From positions 110,212 to 174,211 of the forward strand of contig NW_004457620.1 of NCBI RefSeq assembly GCF_000313135.1: 64,000 bases of DNA. Reading direction: 5' to 3'. The notes beneath the pieces were generated by a model. The model made no database searches. It was not told where the DNA came from and was given only the letters and a program-made list of their open reading frames with translations. The position numbers and the translations under genes are program-made. Source of the DNA: Acanthamoeba castellanii str. Neff. Lineage: Eukaryota > Discosea > Longamoebia > Acanthamoebidae. This document shows, piece after piece, positions 12,299 through 23,273 of the stretch (positions within the stretch are counted from its first letter, which is position 1; each line of letters starts with the position of its first letter).

Positions 12299-12622
12299 CT
12301 ACGCGGCGATGCCCTCGCCAGTGTCGCCGTGGATGTCGGGCCGGTCGCCCATGCCCGGGTGCTTGCCCTTGGCCATGGACTGCTCCTTGTCCTGACCGAG
12401 CTCCCTGTTGCGTCCTTGCTTGGCGTGCTTGTGCGGCTCCTCTGTAGAGCCCCCCCCCCATCATGTAAGTATGAACAGAACTGTCGCGGCGTTTTTATAG
12501 GGATTGGGGGGGGGCGTACGCTCGCCCTCGCCCTGCATCATCTTGGTGCCGCCGATGGACTGACCGGAGCCCTGGTGCATGTGGGTGAGGTCATCCTTGG
12601 TGAGCGATTCCTGCGTGGCCAT
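12299..12622 (-). CDS. Small hydrophilic Gly/Lys-rich protein, family not recognised
   Basis: Two exons. The ATG is at 12622-12620. The donor is GAGC|GTACGC, then an intron with a ten-G run before CTCTACAG, and the stop is TAG at 12301-12299. The product is about 85 residues, starts MATQESLTKDD, and is rich in Gly, His, Lys, Asp and Gln, with no hydrophobic core, signal peptide or membrane segment. The second half contains AKGKHPGMGDRPDIHGDTG. The composition resembles small intrinsically disordered stress (LEA-like) proteins, but no diagnostic motif was identified, so no function is assigned. It lies between the actin pseudogene and the AP endonuclease gene. Confidence 0.6.
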
Positions 12623-12993
12623 CTCTTCTTGCTTGTCTGCTTGCTTGTGCGGGGTGTGTTGTTTCAAATAAAACGTCGAGCGGTTGGGTGCGCTGTTTTG
12701 AACGGTCGTGCCGCCTTGAACTTGAGCCTCCGCCCAGCGTCTGTTGGCATTTCGATGAGCGATTGGGAGACTTCTCCACCATGCACCCCCGCCTGGTTGC
12801 CTCGTCCTTGCCGCCCGGGCAGCGAACACAAATAATGTCGACCACACACGCCTATTCCCGCACTTGTTGGCGGAGTTTTTCATTGGCTCACTGTTTAAAT
12901 TTCGGCCACTCCCCAAAAAATGGCACAACAACGCTGTTGGAATGAAATGGCATAATAACGGCAGAACAAAAGAAACAGTTCAGTTCACCTTGA
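12623..12993. other. Intergenic region, no gene recognised
   Basis: It holds the 5-prime flank of the small hydrophilic gene and the 3-prime flank of the AP endonuclease gene. Short frames exist on both strands but none looks like a known protein. Two near-identical ATGGCA[CT]AA-type words occur near 12928-12955. Confidence 0.4.
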
Positions 12994-15158
12994 CTACTCG
13001 GCCTTGCGCACGAGGAGGCCGATGGGGCAGTGGTCGGAGCCGAGGGCGTTGGGTCGCACGAACGACTTGTCGCACTCGGGCAGGAAGTCCTTGGAGACGA
13101 CAAAGTAGTCCAGCCGCCATCCTGAAGTTCCATCATCACGCCAACATTGATTGTTATTATTCATAATTATTGATTAATAATAATCATAAAAATAATCATA
13201 AAAATAATCGACGAACCGAGGTTCTTGGCGCGGCAGTTGAAGCGATTGGACCAGTAGGTGAACTGCTGCAGGTCCGGGTTCTGGTGCCGGAACTGCTCCA
13301 AAACACGTGCGATGGTGAGTGACCACCTAAACTGCCTTGCATTCCACGGCGATGAAGGTGGAACGAGCGGCGGGGGGGAGGGGGACGCCGTACAGTGTCG
13401 ACGAAGCCGCTCTCGAGCAGCTGGCCGAAGTCGCGCCTCTCCTCCTTGGTGAAGCCCGCCGTCTTTTGCTGCATTTACACGATCGATCAAGAAATCGAGA
13501 GTGAGACCAACACAAGAAGAAGGCTCAGCATGCCCCGGAGGGGGGGGATAGGGGTGAATCGCGTACGTTGGTCTTGGGGTTGGCGATGTCGATGTCGTGG
13601 TGAGCCACCTGCACCACGTGGAGGGATAACGATAAATACACAATCACATTATTATTATTGTTGTTGTAGAATGTATTGTTATTATTTATCCTGGAGATAT
13701 GGAATAAATCGTGGTCGGGTGCACGTACGTTGAGATCGCCGCACCACACGACGGGCTTGGTCTGCTCCAAATTCTTGAGATAGGCCAGGAAGTCCTTGTT
13801 CCACTCCTGTCGGTACCCGAGCCTGTTGCATTCATATGTTCATAGCAATGTGTCGTGTGTGTGTAAAAGCGTCTACACTGATCATAAAACCGGTTGCGAA
13901 CCAGCTTTGGGCTTCGTTGTTGTTGGGGACCTGCGTACCGCTCGAGTTTCTGGCCGGCGTTGGGGATGTAGGTGTTGACCAGGTAGAAGCGGTCGAACTC
14001 GGTCGTGATCACGCGGCCCTCGCCGTCGTGCTCCGCAATCCCGATGCCGTACGTCACGCTCACTGGCTTGACCTTCGAAAACGTGCTGACGTGGCGCAAA
14101 TAAATAGAAATAGAAATAATCACACACGTCAGCAGCCATCTTAAGAAACGTTGTTGTGGACCAAAGGGCGGGCGGCGTACGCGGTGCCGGCGTAGCCCAG
14201 CTTGTTGACGGAGTGGTTCCAGTACTCGTGCGGGTAGTCGTTGCCCAGGAGCTGGGCGATGGCGGTCGAGGTCTGGGTCTTGGTTTCCTGGAAGCAGATC
14301 ACGTCCGGGTCCTCGTCGCGCACGTACTTGACCAGGTGGCCCTTCTTGTGTACCGCGTTGAGCCCGTTCAAGTTCCACGAAATGAGCTTCATGAACTTAC
14401 TGTGCGCGTAGCACGACAAGACACACGACACACGCACACGCACACGACACGACACAACACACGACACGAGCCAGGGTAAGAAGGAGGCGCTGCGATGAGG
14501 GTGTGGGCTGCCGTACGAGTCGTCGTCGGTGACGGGCGGCGCCCAGTTGCCCTTCTCGTTGGGGACCCAGGCCGCGGCCGCGGGCTGCCGGCGCGGAAGA
14601 GCGAATGAGCAAAAAAAGAAAGAAAGAAAGAAGAGAAAAGAGAAAGAGAAGGAGTACTGTCGCGGCCGTCTTCTTGCTCTTCTTGGCCTTGGGCTTCTTT
14701 TCCTCTTCTTCTTCTTCGGAGGAGGAGTCGGAGGAGTCCTTGGAAGACTTTTTTCTCCTTTTTCTCGCTCTCTTCGTCATCGTCGTCTTCGTCATCTTCT
14801 TCGTCGGCCTCCTTCTGCTTGCGCTTGCCGGCGGCCTTTCTCGGGGTGGCTGCCCTCGTCGCGGTGGCGGGCGAGGCGTTGCCGTTGCCGCCGTTCTCGA
14901 GGCGGGCCACCAGGTCGGCCTTGCGCCCAGTCGCGCTCAGACCGCGTGCGCGCAGCTCCGTGCGCAGCTGGTCCACCGTCATCTTCGACCAATCCTTCTT
15001 GCTCTCCTCCTGCAACGAGCGCCACAAACTCGTCAATTAGAGATATTGCGAAAATCGCCATTTGATTATTGTAAGATTTCTTGTAGTGAACCGTCTTAAC
15101 AGATCTTTACATCACATGCAGATGCTGAAGAAGCGAGATGGGTACGAACCGTGCTCAT
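12994..15158 (-). CDS. SAP-domain AP endonuclease (exonuclease III / APEX1 family)
   Basis: The proposed first exon is only nine coding bases (15158-15150, Met-Ser-Thr). It joins in phase 0 to [15 protein letters not shown], the start of a SAP DNA-binding domain ([20 protein letters not shown]). An acidic and basic linker follows, then the catalytic domain: [22 protein letters not shown] (metal-binding Glu), WCGDLNVAHHDID, and finally [11 protein letters not shown] with the catalytic Asp-His. The stop is at 12994. The enzyme cleaves DNA 5-prime to abasic sites in base-excision repair, here probably nuclear. SAP plus ExoIII is also known from plant ARP enzymes. Introns between 13140 and 14160 include very AT-rich ones. 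Start confidence is moderate; family confidence is high. Confidence 0.9.
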
Positions 15159-15455
15159 GTTGTTGATCTGTGGTGGAAAAAATACAACTTTAGTTCAGGC
15201 AGTTTCGAAGAATGAAATGCATTTTTTATTGTGATTTTAAATTAAAATTGGTAGCTGAGATCGAATCCGGCCGTGGCGGCTTCACATTTGCCACAAAAGT
15301 GAATTGGGTTGCCCCAACAACAAACTGGTTTGCGTGAGCCCATTCAGATACAAATCGATTTTGGATCATCACCAAACCTCTGGAGGGTGAGTGGTGCGCT
15401 GTTGAAGGAAGAAGATAGAACAGGAGACGAGGATTAGAAGGTGAGAAAGGAGAAG

Positions 15456-16510
15456 ATGCAGGCAGACTACGAACTACACAAGAAGTCGCGCAAGACGCTG
15501 AAGAACATGGGCGACCTCAAGGCGGCCGTCCTGTGCCCTGACAAGGAACATCTTGACGAGTGGCTCGCTGTACACAGTACGTCGCCCCTCCTTTCTTTTC
15601 CCCATTCCTCAATTCAAATATACTTCGTTCGCGAACAGGATCACATCTCCATTCTCAATCTCCCCTCCAATTCTTTCTCATTTGTGTCGTGTCATGTAGC
15701 GGTGGATTTCTTCAATCATGTGAACATTTTGTACGGAAGCATTGGCGAATTCTGCACTCCCCAGACCTGTCGCATCATGACCGCTGGACCCAAGTACGCC
15801 ATCTCGAACTGAGATCTCGAGAAGAACGAATCGCTCAGCTTGCGCTACGAGTTCAATCTGGAATGACACATCTTGCTAATTGTCTTCTTCTTCTTCCATT
15901 TCTCTTAGATTCGAATACCTCTGGGCGGAAGATGGTTCAAAGAGACCTGTGAAGTTGTCTGCGCCTGAGTACGTGGAGAAGCTCTTCACATGGATTCAAG
16001 GCCTCATCGATGATGAAAACATCTTCCCCGTCCAGCCTGGTTTGTGCCCCTCTTGCCCCCCAAAGGCCTTATCCTACGCGCAGCTGTTGTTCGTTGGGCT
16101 GCATAGATCTGCTGACCCACATGACCCTCGCGCGCATGCACACCACAGACGCTCCCTTCACCAAGAACTTCCGAGACACGATAAAGCAAGTGCTCAAGCG
16201 GTTGTTCAGGGTCTACGCCCACATGTACTATCACCATTTCGACAAGATCAGGGGCCTCGGCGAGGAGGCGCACATCAACACCTGCTTCCAGGTACAGGCT
16301 CCATTCTTCTTCTTCTTCTTAGCTCAGCATTGCGTTACAACTGCTATGCGCGTGACGTGAATACTGAACAGCCAACGTGTTTGATGTTCTCTCTCTCTCT
16401 CTCTCTCTCTGCAGCACTTCTTTTTCTTCGTGGACGAGTTCAAGCTGATCGACAAGAGGGACATGCTTCCACTTGAAGAGCTCACCGCCAACCTGTGCCT
16501 TAAGAAGTAG
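15456..16510 (+). CDS. MOB1: MOB kinase activator 1 (Hippo/NDR pathway co-activator)
   Basis: Five exons, 15456-15576, 15700-15793, 15909-16039, 16149-16291 and 16415-16510, sum to 585 bases, 194 residues, with all phases consistent. Recognisable blocks include DEWLAVHTVDFFNHVN, GEFCTPQTCR, KNFRDTIKQVLKRLFRVYAHMY, HHFDKI and EEAHINTCFQHFFFFVDEF. The Cys and His ligands of the Mob zinc site are present. MOB1 binds and activates NDR/LATS kinases, controlling cytokinesis and morphogenesis. The N-terminus is about 20 residues shorter than human MOB1A. An upstream GTG at 15441 is not a credible start and no better upstream exon was seen. The polypyrimidine tract before exon 5 is a (CT)n run. Confidence 0.95.
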
Positions 16511-16656
16511 AGGTGTGTGGAAGAGTCGGAGCGGAGGAAAAATACAACAACAGAAACAGTATAAACAGAGCAGCCAAGCCTCCACGTGCTCACCCCTCTA
16601 ATCGACACCTCTTCTTCTCTTCCTTCTACTCCTTCTACTCGGCTCTGATGCGAATG

Positions 16657-18124
16657 TCAGCCCATGCCGCACGAGAAGCCGGCGTAGAGGCCGCCGCAGA
16701 AGTTGGAGTAGTACTCCCACTGCACCACCGCGCCACTTCCTCCGCCCGCCACCAGGAACCTGCACCCGGCGTAGCCGCTTTTCTGGGTAGTTTTGTATGC
16801 GTTGCAGTGGAACAGGTTGAGAGTGGGGAACCACAAAGCCAACAAAAAACAACAAAACTGCTCCATTATTTAGAAAAGAGAAGGGGGAAGAAGTACCTCG
16901 AAGAAGGGTTCGTGCCACAGAGAGATCTGGTCGCAGTCCACCAGAGCGGCCAAGGCGCCAAGGGCGTGCTGGGCCGATGGCACGCACACTTCCACCTTGG
17001 TCTTTGAATAGAGCTTGATCGTCTCGTTGGCTGCGTGGCAAAGACAATAAGAATGATCGTCTTTGAGTGACGCCAAGTCCATAAAGGGAAACACGCACGC
17101 ACGCTCACGCACGCACGCACCTCGAATGATCTTGTCGAAGTCGGCGACGGAGGCGACGGGAACCAGCCTGCTGAAGGAAATCCGGCGTGTGGCCGGCTCG
17201 CTCCAGTCCTCCCAGGCATCAGGCTCGCACTCCCGGCCAAACGGGTTGATGTCGGCACCAGCAGCAGGTACCTCAGGCGGTATGGCCACCGCCTTATCAC
17301 TAAGCGCGCTAGCCATCACCACCGGCAGCTCATCTCCTATAAACATCACGATCTATGTTCAACAATTGGTCGCGTGTGTGCGCACACAACACCGCACACA
17401 CACACACACACACAAGAAACGTACGGAAGGAAGATAGTGCCTTGGGGAGAGGGAAGAGGCGAATGGAGGCGCAAACGGCCATGCGGGGAGCGTCCGGGTG
17501 GAACACCTTTTCGAAGGCGGCGATCCCGGCGAGCGGCGGCCGCGCGGCGTGCTGGGCCATGCTGCGGGACACCATCGCCCAGCAGGCCGCTCGCTGGGCC
17601 GCCTCGCCCCCACTGCCCCCCCTCGTTGGCCGGTACCACTGCACCCAAGCGATCGAGGAGCTTGGCCATGACCAGGGTGCGGTCCATCACCACCCCATAC
17701 AGCCAAGCACACGTCTGCCCGAGCACCAACAGAGACTCTGCAAGCCCCCCCCCCATAGCACAATAGCACAGGCCCTGCATCGTCAGCTACACTGGCGCTA
17801 CACGCGCGTGTAAGAATATTTCGATAAATACAAAACAAAAAAAAACAAAAACAAAGCAAAACACAACACCTTGGTGGGGTTGGTACTATAGTCAAGGAAG
17901 GCAAGGAGGGCCTGGAGGAGCTCTGGAGGCAGCTGCGCCAGTGGTCCACTTGTGTCCCTGCCCTCGCCCTGGTTGTGGAGCTCGAGGGCGCTGCGAGCCT
18001 TGGCATCAACGGCCTCCTTCAGGAGAGGCGACCATGAGGTACCGGCCTTCTGTTCTGCCTGCCGCTGCTCTTCCTGGGCCAGGAGGGCAATGGGGGAGAT
18101 GCCTCCCTCAAGCAACTTGGCCAT
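16657..18124 (-). CDS. F-box protein of unknown target
   Basis: Six exons could be joined with consistent phases, giving about 340 residues. The start is the ATG at 18124. Exon 1 ends in a GTACCAACC donor, and the next exon follows a ten-G run and CTTGCAG. The spliced product has an F-box, LAQLPPELLQALLAFLDYK then SLLVLGQTCAWLYG, at about residues 65-105. The remainder has no recognised repeat such as LRR, WD40 or Kelch. It contains short conserved-looking blocks (DAWEDW, CVPSAQHALGALAALV, FLVAGGGSG) and ends in GLYAGFSCGMG. F-box proteins recruit substrates to Skp1-cullin ligases; the substrate here cannot be inferred. The gene converges on MOB1, with 146 bases between stops. Confidence 0.75.
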
Positions 18125-18149
18125 GCTGCCACTTGCTTGTTGTGTAAAG

Positions 18150-21095
18150 TTACAGACAAACTCTTTGCTGGCTCAAGTGCTGAGCTTCAGTGAATCTTGT
18201 TTGTTCTTCTCTTGCCACCTCACTGGCAAGGAAGAAGAGAACTACACATCCCTGGCGGTGGGCTTGGTGGCGGCGGTGGGGGCACCACCTCGTGACAGGG
18301 GAAGAGACGAGAAGGACGAGGAGAGGCGCATGGTCGATGGCGAGGTGAGCGGCGACGGCCCCAGCGAGGCCGGCAGTGAGGTGGGCGGCGTGCTCTCGGG
18401 CGTGGCCGTCAGCGAGGGCGACGGGCAGCGCGAGCGACGCGCGGCGCAGCATCACCATGTCCGCGATGTCGTGCGATGCCGACGACGACAGCGACATGTC
18501 GGGCAAGACCTCCTCGCTGCTGCTGCTGTCACCCTCGAAGAGCGAAGACGAGGGCAGCGGGAAGTGGGTCGCGAGCGCCGTTGATGTCGTTGTTGTGGTC
18601 GTCGTGGCCGTGGCCGTGTCTGTGGCCGCCGAGCCACCACCACCATCGGTGGCGTCCTCCTCGGGCGTGGTGTTGGCGTTGTTGCGGGTGAGGGGCGCTG
18701 GCGAGGCCAGGTGGAATCGCGCCTTGAGGTCCATCAGCCGCTGCTCCTGCTCCTGCCGCTCGCGCTCCATCTGGTGATCGGTGGTCGGCAGCAGCCCACC
18801 ACCACCACCATCGACCGGCGCCGGCGCTGTCGACGCCGAACTCGTCGCCGGCTTGGCCTCTTTCTCTTTCTCTTTCTCTTTTTCCTCCTCGCGCAGCTCC
18901 GCGGCGAGGAGCTCGGCGATCTGCCGCCGGCCTTCTTCGCCCAAGAGCTCCGACAGGTCGCCGATCGGCGGCAGAATGTCGCCTGTGAGGCCCTCGCCCT
19001 CGTCGTCGTCCGACCGCGTCGACCCGGCAGCAGCGAGGGTGTGCAGGGTCGGTCGCGCGTGGGCGGTGGCGGTGGTGGTCCGTCGCGGTATCGCGGTGCG
19101 ACGACGATGGCCGTGGGCGCTCTCGTCGCTGCTCTCCCGCTCGTCAGCCGACGTGGCGGCGAGGCGGTGGTGGTCAAAGTCGATCTTGGGCAGCGACTGG
19201 GAGCGGGTGTGGAGACCGGGTCGCAGCGGGTGGCGCTGCTGCTGCTGGCGCGGGCTCTGGAAGTTGTGCAGCAGGAGCTGCTCCTCCCGCTTGAAGGTCT
19301 CGAGCTCCTTGTTGCCGTGCAACATCACCTGGCTCAGCCTTTTCTGTTCACTGTAGCACACACACAAGTCAGGCCGATGATGTTGTCGACAATGGCGATG
19401 GTGATGACGATGGAAGATGATGATGATGATGATGAAGATAATGGTGATGGCAATGGTGGTCGACGTACACGTAGGTGAAGCCGATGTAGTTGAGGTATCG
19501 GTCGATGGTGCCCCACAGCTTGCGAATCCACTTGAAGGTGCGCTTGATCACGTAGCGCGGGGTGCCATCGAACTCGGGGTCCAGTCCCTTGCTCCGGTCT
19601 TCGACGAAATACACACCACCGCACGCGACACGCGACACGCACCACCGCACACGCACAAGGTCAGGAGGAGAAACAGGGGAGGGGACGACGAGGAGTGCGT
19701 GGTGGGCACCTTCGATCTGGATGAGGTGCATGCAGGGGGCGAGGTAGGTCTGCGACTTCTCGTAGTCGTCGAAGATCTCCTCGTCGCTCAGACCGCAGGT
19801 GGCGAGGATGAGGGCCGCTATCAGGCCCGTGCGATCCTTGCCCGACGAACAGTGGAACAGCACCGGATGGTTGCGCGGGTCGCTGCAGATTCGCATGATC
19901 TGCGCGTGTCGTGTCGTGTCATGCCGTGTGTCGTTGCCAAGACCGCACACGTGTGCATGTGTGTGTGTGTGTGTCGCTCGATTTATTATAATATAAGGCG
20001 TACCTTGAGAAGGGTGGGTTGGGAGAAGATGAGCAGCAGGATGGAGTAGCGCGTGAGCCCGCCGGGGTTCATCACCTCCTGCACGAAGGTGGTCATCGCG
20101 GCGTGCTTTCGTCCCGTCGAGGTGGGACCCGGCTGCAGGAACGCACGCAAGACTTTTTTCTGATCGCACACAACACATGCACCGCACCGCACCGCATGCG
20201 TGAGTTTTATCATCGTCGTCGTCATCGTCGTCGTCATCACTGAGCTTCGTACCTTCACATCGCTGGGAGACGGTAGAAGGAAGCCCTCCAGCATCATGCG
20301 GGTGTTCATAAGGTTACAAGTGAATCGCTTTCGCCTGTGTGTGCGCGTGTGTGTTGTGTGCGTGCGTGTTGTGTGTGTGTGTGTGTGTGTGTCGTGTGGC
20401 GATTGAGAACGTTGTACAAAAAGTGGAGGTCACCACCAGAAGCACGGGGCGCATGTACCGTGCAGTGCCAATGATCCGGCTGTCCTGTACTGTGGGGAAG
20501 GCGCGCTCCACCAGCATATCGAACGGATCGGCTCTGCAGTGGCCGTGCGGTCAGGCCAGCTCAATGGGCGTGATGGCTCTCAAGCGGAGTAGGGGGTACC
20601 TCTTCTCGCCTCGCGAGCGCAGGTCGACGATCGTACGAATGCGTGCGCCCTTGATCCACCACCTGCCCACCCGCGCGGTACATATAATTATTATCGCTAA
20701 TTATTTCGCCGATTTATTTATTCGCTTTATTTTTATTGCCGATTATTTTAATTAAAATAAACTATTTTGATTTAAAAGAAATGGAATGTACGTGAGGATC
20801 TTGTGCACGTCGTCCTTGGTGACGTCGGGAAAGCCGCGGCATGTGGCAGCACTGCGCCATACGAGCCCTGCCTGCAGCCGTTTCCTGGTGGGACGATTTG
20901 CGGAGGATTGAATTAAAGAGAGATTTGGAGCATAAGGAGAACATTGAACGCCGGCACTACGTACGAGGTTGAGGCGGTGGCAAGATCGCGACAGTTGAAA
21001 AGAATGGGCTTGATGTTGCAGATGAGGAGCGCATTTTCCTCATCGTACGAGCACTCTTGCTCAAACACGGGCATGGGCTCCTCCTTCTTCTCCAT
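18150..21095 (-). CDS. HCx5R phosphatase (Tyr_phosphatase 3-like) with long Ser/Thr tail
   Basis: The proposed start is at 21095 (MEKKEEPMPVFEQE). The N-terminal block FNCRDLATAS joins to RLQAGLVWRSAAT, then WWIKGARIRTIVDLRSRGEKR, which matches the opening of bacterial/fungal Tyr/Ser phosphatase 3 proteins. The active-site loop is HCSSGKDRTGLIAALIL at about 19860-19805, with catalytic Cys and Arg. The catalytic part ends near IDRYLNYIGFTYV (about 19500-19470). A disordered tail of about 370 residues, rich in Gln, Arg, Thr, Ser and Glu, follows. The family dephosphorylates phosphotyrosine or phosphoinositides; the substrate is unknown. The stop at 18150 is only 25 bases from the next gene's ATG, so the 3-prime end of the model may be wrong. 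Confidence 0.8.
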
Positions 21096-21350
21096 CCTCT
21101 TTCCTTTCTCTTGCACCTCTTTCTCTCTCTCTCTTTTGTTGAACGTTCGCTTTCCGCTGGTGTCTTTCCTTGAAACCGTCGTGTAGCGGTTGTTGCGTCG
21201 GCTCGGCTGTTCGCGCCACACAGAAGCTCTACCTGGAATGTCAGTAATTGCTACGAATGAATTGGCTCTACACGCCACACAACCCTTTGCTGAGTGTTTA
21301 GGGGTTGAAAGAGGTGATCATGTTGCATTTGTTGTTCTTGTCTTCTCGTT

Positions 21351-23107
21351 CTAGGCAGAGGTCTTGGTGGTGGTCGTTTCGTCTTCCTTGCCCTTACCCT
21401 GTCCCTGCACCAGGCCCTGCAGCATGCACAGCTTGGAGAAGCCCTGTCCCACAAACTGGTTGATCTGATCGCAGTAGTTGTTCACGCGGCCCGTGATCAG
21501 CAGGTTGTCCAGCTGGCTCGGCGGCTGCGGCAGCGGTCTGCTGTCCTCCTCCTCTCCCTGTTCATGTTCATGTTCGCGTGTTCGTGTGTTGTATCGTTAG
21601 CAACAAAGTGAAAGAAGAGGAATTCATCACAAAGAAGAAGAGAAAAGAGCAGGTGAGAAGAAGTGAGAAGAAGCTGAAGCCATACCCTCCTCTGTCTCTG
21701 GTTCTTCTGGTAGTACTGGAACTTCTGGAACTTCTTCTGCTCGTTGTCCAGCGCATCAATCGACTTGATGAGGTACCTCATGCCTGATGTGGTGTAGGAG
21801 CGGGGAGAGAAAATGAGAAGGAGTGCAAGCAGAGGATGAAGTGCAGTAGAAGTGACGTGAAGTCAAAGGATGTGGTTCCTACCCTTCTCCAAGAAGGCAT
21901 CGCTCGACACGTCCGAGAGACGATCGAACTCGGCGCCCCGATCCAGGAAATCGTTGTCCTCGAGCTCGGCGAGGAAGGCCTTGACGAGGGAGATGTTGCT
22001 GATCTTGATGGGGATTTCTTCAAAAATGGTGTTGTACGAGAGACCGGCCCGGGCAATGCTGCATTGTTGAAGCAAGGCGTTGTTTACCGTGAGCGAGCGT
22101 ACAAGCACGTACCGCACGCACGCGCGCACACACGACACACACACGAAACAGCCCTCGCTGTTGAGTGGCGGTGATTACCTGGCAGCGGTGAAGTCCTCGT
22201 TCTGGTAGAGGGTGATGAAGGCATCGGACAGCCGGTAGGCCTTGAGGGACAGCTCGCCCTGGTTGGTCTGGCCACACGAGCCAAAGCAAGAAAAGAGAAA
22301 GAAGGAAAGGCTAAGCAAGCAAGAAAGACAGAAGAGCGGCCAAAAAGAAAGGGATCGATTCGAAGTGAAGTGAAGAGTACCTTGAGGGGATCGTAGACCA
22401 CGACCACGCATTTGCTGATGGTGGTCTGGTAGTTGAACTGGTCCTGGATCAAAGACTCCGAGAGGAAGGAAGAGAGGTACGTGGACGTGTACCAGCCCAC
22501 TGTGTTGTTATCCACGTTCACCTCACGGAGATGACGCATCATTTCTGATTTTGCGAAGCGTTGTAAAAAAATTAGATCAGAATTGGGCCAAATTTGCAAC
22601 AATTTGTTGGCCGATTGGGGGGGGGGGAGCAGATGTGCCGCGTACCGAGCGAGTACTTGGCACCCGACTCGGCCTCGTCGACGGAAGCCTCCTCCTCGCG
22701 CTGAGGGAAAGGGAAGCTGTTGGTCACCTCCAAGGTGGAGTTTACATCGAGACCCAGAAGCTGGCCGGTCACAAGCTCGGGCAGGTTCTCACGGCAGTGC
22801 TTGATAATCTTGAGCACAACCTGTTGCCCATTGATTCATGGTCGATCACACGAAAATTGTCAACATTGCGCTACATCGGCATTCATGTGGGCCGCCACTG
22901 CGACCGCAGCAATTAAATTGAGAAAGAAGTAAATGCAGAAGCGCTAATGATGCAGTGAGGAAACCCTACCAGGCCGTCAATCTGGACGAGGTCGACCTTG
23001 GACTGCTCATCGAGACCGTAGTGGCGGGCGGCCTTTTCGAGCTCCTCATAGCTCATCTGTGAGATATCCTTGGTGAGGAAGGCGTCCATCTTCTTCGTCG
23101 ACGACAT
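21351..23107 (-). CDS. EIF3H: Translation initiation factor eIF3 subunit h (MPN domain)
   Basis: The ATG is at 23107-23105 and the stop at 21351. The spliced product has about 350 residues. It begins [14 protein letters not shown], and the MPN domain starts at [15 protein letters not shown]. It continues with [30 protein letters not shown] and KCVVVVYDP. No JAMM His-x-His metal site is present, as expected for the non-catalytic eIF3h. The C-terminal half has the family blocks [24 protein letters not shown] and [10 protein letters not shown], and ends in the Lys/Thr-rich [12 protein letters not shown]. eIF3h helps recruit the 43S complex to mRNA. The gene is divergent to the F-box/WD40 gene. 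Confidence 0.95.
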
Positions 23108-23273
23108 TGTGGGCACGACAGATGATGCTGATCGATCCACACAAAATCCGATTTTGCCGGCGTTGCGCCCAGAAAAACAAAAGAAAGAGGTCGCGCACAA
23201 ATCGCGCAGCATCGAAAAAAAGTAATTCTGTTATTATAAAAACAAAATAAAAACAGAACAACCTGCAATAAAG
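23108..23273. promoter_or_regulatory. Short divergent promoter region (EIF3H / F-box-WD40)
   Basis: Only 166 bases separate the two opposed start codons, so both promoters must lie here or inside 5-prime leaders. The middle is AT-rich (TATTATAAAAACAAAATAAAAA near 23230-23251). No specific factor site is claimed. Confidence 0.4.

Noticed and set aside
15441..15455. Upstream start for MOB1 at 15441
   Set aside because: It is a GTG codon. The first ATG in frame is at 15456 and gives a MOB1 core of sensible length.
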